The translations under genes were made by a program, and so were the position numbers. Of a stretch of 64,000 nucleotides of DNA, positions 1-6,623 are shown piece after piece. Numbering within the stretch: the stretch's first letter is position 1; the number at the start of each line of letters is the position of its first letter. The notes beneath the pieces were generated by a model. That model was not told the origin of the DNA, searched no databases, and worked only from the letters and a program-made list of their open reading frames with translations. Source of the DNA: Halomonas sp. DQ26W (GTDB lineage Bacteria > Pseudomonadota > Gammaproteobacteria > Pseudomonadales > Halomonadaceae); assembly GCF_003339685.1 (NCBI RefSeq), contig NZ_QPKI01000006.1, positions 62,001-126,000 on the forward strand, read 5' to 3'.

Positions 1-616
1 TACCGGCAAAGCTGTAGCGGGTGCCGCCGCTGCTGCCGGAGAGCCCGGCGCTGTAGCGCTGGGTATTGAATGAGCCGCCGCCCACAGAAATGCGTGGATG
101 CGGGCCACCCTCCTGCGCCCCATGGGTAAAGAGCTGCACCACCCCACCTACCGCGTCGGCACCGTACAGACTGCCCTTAGGGCCGCGTACGATCTCGGCA
201 CGCTCAAACATGCGCGGATCAAGGTATTGCCAGGAGCTCTCCCCTAGAGTGGCGGACTGGAGGCGAATGCCGTCTATCAGTAACTGGCTCTGCTTATTAT
301 TGCCGCCACGAATGCTAAGTGTTGTCTGCTTGCCTAAAGAACCGGTGGACGAAACATCTACCCCGGGCTGGCCCCGGAAAAGGTCCGTCAACTCCACGGG
401 ATCCTGACGGCGCAGGGTGGCCTCGTCGAGCAGGGTAACGGAGGATAGCGTTTCATCGGCGGTACGCGGCGCCAAGGTGGCGGTGACCACCATGGGATTG
501 AGTGAAACGGTGTCGGCAGTCTCTGTAGACGCAACCTGGGCCTGAACGGCCAGAGGAAGCGCTGCCAGGCCGAAAGCGGCCAGGCCCTGCGCAGCCAGTT
601 GATGTTTGATTTTCAT
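1..616 (-). CDS. btuB: BtuB-like TonB-dependent cobalamin receptor, N-terminal part
   Basis: Outer-membrane receptor that would import cobalamin or other corrinoids using TonB energy. The gene runs off the left edge, so only about 205 N-terminal residues are visible. Residues 1-26 form a signal peptide ending VQA. A TonB-box-like NPMVVTAT follows near residue 41, then the plug domain, with a 'LSIRGG' motif, 'LLIDGIR' and 'RGPKGSLYGADAVGGVV', all typical of the plug of BtuB-type receptors. The start at 616 is set by the signal peptide and an AAGGGA ribosome site. A cobalamin riboswitch in its leader and the adjoining cobalamin genes support the substrate. The identification as a TonB receptor is certain; corrinoid specificity is inferred mainly from the riboswitch. 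Confidence 0.9.
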   Translation of the reverse strand, partial: MKIKHQLAAQGLAAFGLAALPLAVQAQVASTETADTVSLNPMVVTATLAPRTADETLSSVTLLDEATLRRQDPVELTDLFRGQPGVDVSSTGSLGKQTTLSIRGGNNKQSQLLIDGIRLQSATLGESSWQYLDPRMFERAEIVRGPKGSLYGADAVGGVVQLFTHGAQEGGPHPRISVGGGSFNTQRYSAGLSGSSGGTRYSFAG

Positions 617-755
617 TCTGATTCCCTTGCTCGCCGTGCCTACCCGCACGGTCTTCTATGCGAAGCCGGGGCAGCGTGAAGGGGTCGAGAAGGGAAGAGA
701 GGTGAACAGCGGCTTCTGCCCTGCCTCGAAGTCGCCCACCGCAACCCGGCATGAG

Positions 756-786
756 GGAAACACCAAACGATTTGTTCGGTGTTTCC
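756..786 (-). promoter_or_regulatory. Strong hairpin in btuB leader downstream of the riboswitch
   Basis: A 13-bp stem with a 5-nt loop (arms GGAAACACCGAAC and GTTTGGTGTTTCC, one G-U pair in the RNA). It lies just after the cobalamin aptamer and about 140 nt before the btuB start. No U-tract follows, so it does not look like a simple intrinsic terminator. A second small hairpin (arms CCGTGC and GCACGG, 634-651) sits immediately before the ribosome site. The arrangement suits translational control, but the switching partner is not identified. Confidence 0.5.
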
Positions 787-789
787 AGC

Positions 790-1002
790 TCTCTCCGGCC
801 GGTCTCCGGGCTTACGAGCGAAGCAGCGCCATAGACACGCTTCGGGGCCATCGCCTTCCCATGCCGGGGCACAGTGGCGTAATGATGGACCCACACTCGA
901 TCACCGTTGCGGGGGCAGCGTCGGAATGCTCTTGATCCTCCAGCAAAGGAGAGAGTTCACCGACTTCCCGTTTAACCTCTTAGGGAATGGCACCAGGCAA
1001 CG
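790..1002 (-). ncRNA. Cobalamin (B12) riboswitch aptamer
   Basis: Read on the minus strand this contains the conserved elements of the cobalamin riboswitch in order: GGTGCC near the 5' end, AAGAGG...GGGAAGTCGGTG, the invariant B12-box core GCTGCCCCCGCAAC, GCCACTG, GGGAAGGC, and the 3' motif AAGCCCGGAGACCGGCC. It ends about 170 nt before btuB. Binding of adenosylcobalamin would be expected to lower receptor synthesis. Boundaries are approximate because the P1 stem was paired only by eye. Confidence 0.93.
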
Positions 1003-1053
1003 CAGCATGCATCGCCAAGTGATCCCTTCAATGAGGCACCTGAGATTGGGCGT

Positions 1054-1082
1054 AAACTAGCAACACTGCAGGCCGGCGTCAA
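1054..1082 (-). promoter_or_regulatory. Sigma70-type promoter for the btuB riboswitch transcript
   Basis: On the minus strand a -35 box TTGACG (1077-1082) and a -10 box TAGTTT (1054-1059) are separated by exactly 17 nt. The site lies about 50 nt upstream of the riboswitch and just after the stop of the CobU-like gene, so it would start the leader RNA of btuB independently of the upstream cobalamin genes. Confidence 0.6.
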
Positions 1083-1110
1083 CGCATCGTTGTGCTCAGG
1101 CTGATATGGA

Positions 1111-1539
1111 TCAATGGCTTAGTAATTTTGCCAAGCCGTTCCTCACATACCAGACCTGCACGCAGCGCTGTGCGGCGGTCTGGGCGAGCCAGCCGTTGAG
1201 GTCACGCAGGCGCCGCTTTTCGGCGCCGAGCGGCACAATGCCGCGACCCATCTCCAGCATGATCAGTACTGCCTCGCCGCCCTGCTCGGCTTCCCAGGAA
1301 CACAGTTTATCGAGTTCATTCGCCATGGCATGCCGCAGCCTGTCGTCGTCGGGCTCGACGACAAGCCGTTCGGCAATCCAGCGCTCCCAACCTTCCAGCA
1401 CCAGGGGTAGCGGCTCGGCAACCGAAGGCCACGCTTCGAGCCGACAGCCCGAATGGGCGGAGTGCCAACAGGTGGAGCCGAAGCGTTGTTCTACGACGCC
1501 GCGCTTGCCGGCGCAGGTACCGCCAATGAAGAGCTGCAT
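1111..1539 (-). CDS. Degenerate CobU-like protein
   Basis: A 142-residue homologue of the cobinamide kinase/cobinamide-phosphate guanylyltransferase. It starts with a P-loop-like GGTCAGKR, where the Ser/Thr of GK[ST] is replaced by Arg. It lacks the RISRHR stretch that includes the guanylylated His region of CobU and the DCLTLW motif, but keeps the CobU-type C-terminal signature (EMGRGIVPLG...RRLRDLNG...GLAKLL). It is last in the cobalamin cluster and overlaps the end of cobC by 49 bp. A complete cobU lies three genes upstream. It is probably a regulatory or accessory paralogue, or has lost catalysis; the function is not known. Confidence 0.72.
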   Translation of the reverse strand: MQLFIGGTCAGKRGVVEQRFGSTCWHSAHSGCRLEAWPSVAEPLPLVLEGWERWIAERLVVEPDDDRLRHAMANELDKLCSWEAEQGGEAVLIMLEMGRGIVPLGAEKRRLRDLNGWLAQTAAQRCVQVWYVRNGLAKLLSH

Positions 1540-2132
1540 TGCCAGCGCCCCCGGTCATGAGTGAAGGTAAAGTGCCGTCCCTCGGCCTGTACGACACCAC
1601 CCTCCCAGAAGCCGATGCCCTCGAAGCGTCGGCGCAGTTCGCGAATCACCCCGCCGTGGGTGACGACCAGTGCACGATGTTGACCGTGCGGCAAGCAGCC
1701 GGCCGACAATTCAGCAAACCAGTCGTCGATTCGCTGGCGCAGTTCGACGGTCGACTCGCCGCAGGGCGGGGCCTGCTCGCCCTCGCTGTCGATCCAGGCG
1801 CGATAGGCGGGCAGCGTCTCCAGATCGTCGTAGGTGCGTCCTTCGTAGTCACCAAAGTCGAGCTCGCGCAGGCGCGTATCGAAGTGTGTCGATCCGGCAT
1901 CCTCACGCCCCTCGATTACGTGCGCCAGCGTCTGGCGGCAACGAGTCAGGTCGCTGCAGTGAATACTATCGAATGCGAATACCCGCAACGTTTTGCGCAG
2001 CCGGTCGAGCCCCGGCAAGGCTTCAGGCAGCAGCAGAGGGATGTCGCGCTGCCCCTGGTAACGACGTTCGCGATTCCACTGGGTCACCCCATGACGAACG
2101 ACCACCAGCTCCAGGCGCCCAGTAGCAGCCAT
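1491..2132 (-). CDS. cobC: Histidine phosphatase, probable alpha-ribazole phosphatase CobC
   Basis: A 213-residue phosphoglycerate-mutase-like phosphatase. The RHG motif (VVVRHGVTQWN) at residues about 12-22 carries the catalytic His, and VVTHGG near residue 160 carries the second conserved His. In cobalamin synthesis this enzyme removes the phosphate from alpha-ribazole 5'-phosphate or from cobalamin phosphate. The start at 2132 gives the usual short lead into the RHG strand and overlaps the end of cobS by 49 bp. The role in the pathway comes from its position between cobS and the CobU-like gene; the phosphatase superfamily itself is broad. Confidence 0.85.
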   Translation of the reverse strand: MAATGRLELVVVRHGVTQWNRERRYQGQRDIPLLLPEALPGLDRLRKTLRVFAFDSIHCSDLTRCRQTLAHVIEGREDAGSTHFDTRLRELDFGDYEGRTYDDLETLPAYRAWIDSEGEQAPPCGESTVELRQRIDDWFAELSAGCLPHGQHRALVVTHGGVIRELRRRFEGIGFWEGGVVQAEGRHFTFTHDRGRWQCSSSLAVPAPASAAS

Positions 2133-2842
2133 AGCTCTCCTCCCTCAATGACGGTTCCGACGATATCGCCGTTGATTCCCTTGAAAGCGCTCAGCATGCC
2201 CCAGGCGTAGAGCAAGAGAAACGGCATGATCGCCAGGCACAACCACGCGCCTCCTGGAACAAAGACAGCCAGCGGCAACATGGGTAGCGCCGCCAATAGC
2301 AAGTCGACAGGTGCCAGATCACGCTTCCAGCTGGCGGCCATACCCTCTGACCGCGCCGTCGGGGCCAGCACGAGCAGGGCGACGGCTCCCAGCCGCCCAA
2401 GCGCCAGGATGACGATAAGTAAAATCAGGTTCGCCCCGGCATCCAGCAGGGCGTAGAGAAGTGCCACCTTCCACAGCAGGAGGAAGACCAGTGCCAGAAT
2501 GCCAAAGCTGCCTACGTGGGGATCCTTCATGATCGCCCAGCGACGCTCCAACGGCGCGTTACTGCCCAAGGCGTCGGCGACATCCATCACGCCATCCAGG
2601 TGCAGCCCGCCGGTCAGTGCTACCCACAGCGTAAGCAGCACCAGCGCCAGCAGCGCAGCCGGCAGCACACCCTCGAGCATTATCGCCGCCAGCGCGAGCA
2701 GCCCCCCAAGAAACACGCCCACCAGCGGGTAGCAGCGCACCGCCCAGCGCCGCGTTGTCGGTGTCCATGGGCAGGTCAGTGGAAGCGGCAGCCGAGTCAG
2801 GAACTGCAACGCCAGCACCAGGCCATATGCAGCGTCTCTCAT
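2084..2842 (-). CDS. cobS: Adenosylcobinamide-GDP ribazoletransferase
   Basis: Cobalamin synthase, a polytopic inner-membrane protein of 252 residues. It joins adenosylcobinamide-GDP to alpha-ribazole (or its phosphate), the closing step of nucleotide loop assembly. The conserved acidic signature HLDGVMDVADALGS, followed by KDPHVGSFG, lies near residues 90-125, and several hydrophobic helices cover the rest. An upstream in-frame ATG at 2869 exists, but the ATG at 2842 overlaps the cobU stop as ATGA, matching the other junctions in this operon, so it is preferred. Confidence 0.93.
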   Translation of the reverse strand: MRDAAYGLVLALQFLTRLPLPLTCPWTPTTRRWAVRCYPLVGVFLGGLLALAAIMLEGVLPAALLALVLLTLWVALTGGLHLDGVMDVADALGSNAPLERRWAIMKDPHVGSFGILALVFLLLWKVALLYALLDAGANLILLIVILALGRLGAVALLVLAPTARSEGMAASWKRDLAPVDLLLAALPMLPLAVFVPGGAWLCLAIMPFLLLYAWGMLSAFKGINGDIVGTVIEGGELWLLLGAWSWWSFVMG

Positions 2843-3384
2843 GGCTGACGCTCTCCATGGCGTTTCCACACCTGGGGCAGCCCGGCCATCACCTGGATCA
2901 CCTCGTCCGCCTCACTGGCCACCAGGCAGTGGACCCGCTGCAGGAAGGCAACATAGCACCACACCCCGGCATCCTCGGAGGGCATGCCTTCGTTGATGTC
3001 GTTGGAGACGATCACCAGTGCAATGTCACGCTGTCTTGCCTCGGCCAACATCCGTGCAATCATGACGGTGCCCTGCGTCTCATCAAGCTGGCTGGCATAC
3101 AGCAGCTGGCTCGCCCATAGCGTCAGGCAGTCGAGCAGCAACGTGCTGCCCGGCACCACCCGGTCGAGGGCGGCGCAAAGGTCGACCGGTTCCTCCAGCG
3201 TGATCCAGCCCTCGCCACGCACGCGTCGATGGCGGCTGATTCGAGCCTGCATCTCCGTGTCGCCTCTGCTCGCGGTGGCCAAGTAGTAGCGCTTGCCGCC
3301 TCGCTCGTCCTGCCATCGGCGTGTCAGCGCTTCGGCGAAGGTGCTCTTGCCGGAGCGCGCGCCGCCGCTGACGAAAGCAATCAT
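2839..3384 (-). CDS. cobU: Adenosylcobinamide kinase / adenosylcobinamide-phosphate guanylyltransferase
   Basis: A 181-residue bifunctional enzyme that phosphorylates adenosylcobinamide and transfers GMP from GTP to it. Visible motifs are the P-loop GGARSGKS at residues 7-14, the RISRHRR stretch around residues 50-56 with the His expected to carry GMP, and LLLDCLTLWASQLL. The C-terminus keeps ADEVIQVMAGLPQVWK but the usual GMGIVP element is altered (INEGMPSEDAG). Both ends share ATGA overlaps with cobD and cobS, implying translational coupling. Confidence 0.93.
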   Translation of the reverse strand: MIAFVSGGARSGKSTFAEALTRRWQDERGGKRYYLATASRGDTEMQARISRHRRVRGEGWITLEEPVDLCAALDRVVPGSTLLLDCLTLWASQLLYASQLDETQGTVMIARMLAEARQRDIALVIVSNDINEGMPSEDAGVWCYVAFLQRVHCLVASEADEVIQVMAGLPQVWKRHGERQP

Positions 3385-4490
3385 GACGGCCTCCAGCGAG
3401 CGATGGCCTCGATCAGCAAGGTATTCTCCTGCCGCGAACGTACCGCTATGCGTAACCAGGCGCCGTCAAGTCCCATGAAGTTATGGGTATGGCGCGCCAG
3501 GAAGCCCGACCGGGCGAGATACTCCAACAGCAGCGGCGCGGCCTGTGCCTTTGTCCGACCCTGCAGCAGCAAGAAGTTGGCCCGCGAAGGCACCACCCGC
3601 AGCCCCAAAGCCTCTAGCTCACGCTGCAGCCACGGCCCCTCGATCGAGATCCATTCCTGGGTACGCTCAAGAAAATTGCGATCCCCGAGCAGCCGTTCCA
3701 CCAGCCCCGCAGCCAGGGTATTGACGCTCCACGGCAGCTGCAGCTCGGCGATTCGATCGACCGTTGGCCCATCGCCCAGCAGATAACCGAGCCGCAGGCC
3801 GGGAATGGCGTAGAGCTTGGTCATCGAGCGTAGCAAAAGCAGGTTGTCGTAGCGGGCCAGCAGCGGGGTCAGGCGCTCGTCCGGAGAAACGAAGTCGACG
3901 AAGGCCTCGTCCACCACCAGCGTGGTGCCGCACCGATGACTCTCTGCCAGCAAGCACTCGACCTGATCACGCTCGATCAGCGTACCGGTGGGGTTGTTGG
4001 GGCGGCACAGGAATACCGCGTCGGCATCGCGAATGCCCTCGAGCGCTCGCGCCTCATCCAACGCAAAGCTGCCCGCCTCAAGCGCAAGATGCTGCACACC
4101 GATGCCGTAGTGGCGGCAAGCGCGTTCATACTCGCAGAAGGTGGGCTGCACGACGACGGCTCGACGCGCCCCCTGCTTGGCCAGCAGCGCCGCGGCCAGG
4201 AAGATCGCCTCGGCTCCGCCGTTGGTCAGGCGCACCTGCTCGGGCGTAAGTCCTTCCGCCCAGGCGATGGCCCTGCAAGCCTCGGTATAGTCGGGATCCG
4301 GATAGACGTTCAGCTCGGCCAGGCTTGCGGCAAGCCGCTCCATCAGCCACGACGGTGGCCCCAGCGGGTTGAAGTTGGCGCTGAAGTCGATTACCTGTGC
4401 ATTGGAAGCCAGGCCCAAGTTGAGCAGCATCCCTTCAGGACGGCCGCCATGGCTCGGCCAGTCGCTCATGTTGCCCTCCGGCTCGGTCAT
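3381..4490 (-). CDS. cobD: L-threonine-O-3-phosphate decarboxylase
   Basis: A PLP enzyme of the class I/II aminotransferase fold, 369 residues. It makes (R)-1-amino-2-propanol phosphate, the linker that CbiB attaches to the corrin ring. It opens with SHGGRPEG and IDFSANFNPLGPP, typical of this decarboxylase. FLCRPNNPTGT and the PLP-lysine region SMTKLYAIPGLRLGY follow. The start at 4490 makes an ATGA overlap with cbiB. The symbol follows the Salmonella convention; in Pseudomonas nomenclature cobD is used for the cbiB product and cobC for this one. Confidence 0.92.
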   Translation of the reverse strand: MTEPEGNMSDWPSHGGRPEGMLLNLGLASNAQVIDFSANFNPLGPPSWLMERLAASLAELNVYPDPDYTEACRAIAWAEGLTPEQVRLTNGGAEAIFLAAALLAKQGARRAVVVQPTFCEYERACRHYGIGVQHLALEAGSFALDEARALEGIRDADAVFLCRPNNPTGTLIERDQVECLLAESHRCGTTLVVDEAFVDFVSPDERLTPLLARYDNLLLLRSMTKLYAIPGLRLGYLLGDGPTVDRIAELQLPWSVNTLAAGLVERLLGDRNFLERTQEWISIEGPWLQRELEALGLRVVPSRANFLLLQGRTKAQAAPLLLEYLARSGFLARHTHNFMGLDGAWLRIAVRSRQENTLLIEAIARWRPS

Positions 4491-5467
4491 GACACAGCAC
4501 TCCAGGCCCCGACCAGGCCCGCCATCAACAGAAAAAAGGCGATCCAGGCGCCGTGCATATACCGCATGGAACGGCGGATGTGCGCTACTCGCAGGTGCTC
4601 AAGCGGTTCGCCCATACGCACCCGCTCGGAGACCTGCCCACCGTAGCGGTTGATGCCGCCCAACTGCACGCCAAGCAAGTATGCCATCATCGCCTCGGGC
4701 CAGCCGGCATTGGGGCTGGGGTGGCCCGGCGCATCGCGCCAGGTGCCGGAAAGCGCGCCCCGAGTGCGCGCCGCAGGAACCGTCAGGGCCGCCAACCACA
4801 TGGTCAGCGCGGTCAGCCGTGCCGGCACCCAGTTGGCCATATCGTCGAGCCGGGCCGATGCCCAGCCGAAGTCACTGTAGCGCTCGTTGCGATAGCCGAC
4901 CATGGAGTCCAGGGTATTGACCGCCTTGTAGGCCAGGGCCAGGGGGGCGCCGCCGAGCAGGGCCCAGAATAGTGGCGCGGTAAGACCGTCGACCGTGTTC
5001 TCGGCCACAGTCTCAACGGTGGCACGGGTAATACCGGCCTCGTCAAGCGCCTCGGTATCGCGGCCCACGACCATCGCCACGGCCCGGCGCGCCCCATCAA
5101 GATCACCTTGGGTCAGGGGCTGAGCCACGTCCCGTGCGGCACTCTGTAACCCTTTGATGGCCAGTGTGGAGGCCAGCAACCCGATCTCCGCGACCAGCCC
5201 CAGCAGGGGGTGAATCCATGCCAGCCCTTGCAACAGGCTCCAGGCCAGGGCATAGACTCCCACGACCACGACAAGGGTCATGAGGGCACCCATGCATTGG
5301 CGCAGCCATGGCGAGCCGCGGTTCCATGCTCGCTCCAGCCCGGCGATCACTCGCCCCATGCCCACCACCGGGTGGGGCAGCCAGCGTGGATCGCCAATCA
5401 CCAGGTCGAGTACGATCGCCACCGCCACCAGCGCAAGCAGCGTCAGCGAGAGCGGCTCTGCCGTCAT
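4487..5467 (-). CDS. cbiB: Adenosylcobinamide-phosphate synthase
   Basis: A 326-residue integral membrane protein that condenses adenosylcobyric acid with aminopropanol phosphate. Family features: LDLVIGDPRWLPHPVVGMGR near the N-terminus, AVAMVVGRDTE, the strongly conserved ETVAENTVDGLTAPLFW at about residues 150-170, and AYKAVNTLDSMVGY with the FGWASARLDD that follows. Several hydrophobic segments lie between them. Overlaps cobD downstream and cobT upstream by 4 bp each. Confidence 0.93.
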   Translation of the reverse strand: MTAEPLSLTLLALVAVAIVLDLVIGDPRWLPHPVVGMGRVIAGLERAWNRGSPWLRQCMGALMTLVVVVGVYALAWSLLQGLAWIHPLLGLVAEIGLLASTLAIKGLQSAARDVAQPLTQGDLDGARRAVAMVVGRDTEALDEAGITRATVETVAENTVDGLTAPLFWALLGGAPLALAYKAVNTLDSMVGYRNERYSDFGWASARLDDMANWVPARLTALTMWLAALTVPAARTRGALSGTWRDAPGHPSPNAGWPEAMMAYLLGVQLGGINRYGGQVSERVRMGEPLEHLRVAHIRRSMRYMHGAWIAFFLLMAGLVGAWSAVS

Positions 5468-6540
5468 GCGTCTTTGCTGCCCGCGACCCCGGCAGAGGCG
5501 AAGGTGGCCATATCGGCCAGCATGCGGGTCGCCGCTTCCAACAGCGGAAATGCCAGCGCCGCCCCGGTGCCTTCCCCCAGGCGAAGTTCAAGTGCCAGCA
5601 GCGGGTCACCGCCCAGCGCCGTCAGGGCATGCACGTGGCCCGGCTCCCGGGAGCGGTGGGCAAAGATCAGGTAGTCGCGCACCTTCGGGTCGATGCGACA
5701 GGCCAGCAGCGCGGCGACCGTGGCGATAAAGCCATCCACCAGCAGCGGAACGCGCCGCGACGCCCCGCCCAGGTAGGCACCGGCCATGGCGGCGATCTCG
5801 AGCCCTCCCAGCTTGGTCAGGATATCCAGCGGATCCTGAGGGTTCGGTGACCGGGCCTCGATGGCGCGCTCGATGACGTCTCGCTTGTGAGCGAGCCGGT
5901 TCTCGGGAATGCCGGTGCCCTGCCCGGTCAGCGCTGCTACCGGCTCCCCGGTCAACACCGCCAACATGGCGCTGCTCGCGGTGGTATTGGCAATGCCCAT
6001 CTCACCCACGATCAAACAGCGGCAGCCGGCGGCCACGGCCCGTTCGGCAGCATGGATGCCCACCTCGATCGCCTGCACCGCCTCGCCCCGTGTCATGGCG
6101 TCCTGCTCGACAAAGTTGGCGGTGCCCCAACGCACCTTGTCGTGTACCAGCCCGCTCTCGCCGCCGCGCGCGGCACTGTCACGGGAGAGCTCGCTGGCCA
6201 CGCCCACGTCGATGACCTCGAGCCGCGCACCGATCTGACGGGCGAAGACATTGATGGCTGCCCCGCCGGCAACGAAATTGCCCACCATCTGGGCGGTTAC
6301 CGCCTGGGGAAAAGCCGAGACACCTTCGGCGGCGACGCCGTGGTCGGCGGCGAAAACCAGCACGGCGGGTGGGGTAATGCGTGGCAAGTCCTCGCCGGTT
6401 ATGGTGGCCAGGTCGATCGCCAGCGACTCGAGCCTGCCGAGGCTGCCCAGCGGCTTGGTCAACTGGTCAAGGTGAGCGGCGACACGGCCGGCGATGTCCC
6501 TGTCGGTGGGCTGGAGGCGGGCGAGGGTATCGGCGAGCAT
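5464..6540 (-). CDS. cobT: Nicotinate-nucleotide-dimethylbenzimidazole phosphoribosyltransferase
   Basis: Makes alpha-ribazole 5'-phosphate from nicotinate mononucleotide and dimethylbenzimidazole, preparing the lower ligand that CobS attaches. Diagnostic stretches are LTKPLGSLGRLE near the N-terminus, VFAADHGV, VGEMGIANTTASSA and the catalytic-Glu region LRLGEGTGAAL near the C-terminus. A longer reading frame starts at 6618. The ATG at 6540 is preferred because AGGA precedes it by 8 nt and the resulting 358 residues match the family; 6549 is the alternative. It is the first gene of the tightly coupled cobalamin run, and an 83-nt gap separates it from the ATPase gene upstream. Confidence 0.92.
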   Translation of the reverse strand: MLADTLARLQPTDRDIAGRVAAHLDQLTKPLGSLGRLESLAIDLATITGEDLPRITPPAVLVFAADHGVAAEGVSAFPQAVTAQMVGNFVAGGAAINVFARQIGARLEVIDVGVASELSRDSAARGGESGLVHDKVRWGTANFVEQDAMTRGEAVQAIEVGIHAAERAVAAGCRCLIVGEMGIANTTASSAMLAVLTGEPVAALTGQGTGIPENRLAHKRDVIERAIEARSPNPQDPLDILTKLGGLEIAAMAGAYLGGASRRVPLLVDGFIATVAALLACRIDPKVRDYLIFAHRSREPGHVHALTALGGDPLLALELRLGEGTGAALAFPLLEAATRMLADMATFASAGVAGSKDA

Positions 6541-6623
6541 GCGTGGCATCCTGCGTGGGGTGTGGAAAGGGGCATGAAAAGGGGCACCATCATAGCAAGG
6601 GTCGAGCGCTGTACGCATGTCAC

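Noticed and set aside
6541..6623. Search for a second cobalamin riboswitch before cobT
   Set aside because: The 83-nt gap is too short and has no B12-box; only a weak TATGAT-like -10 element is seen.
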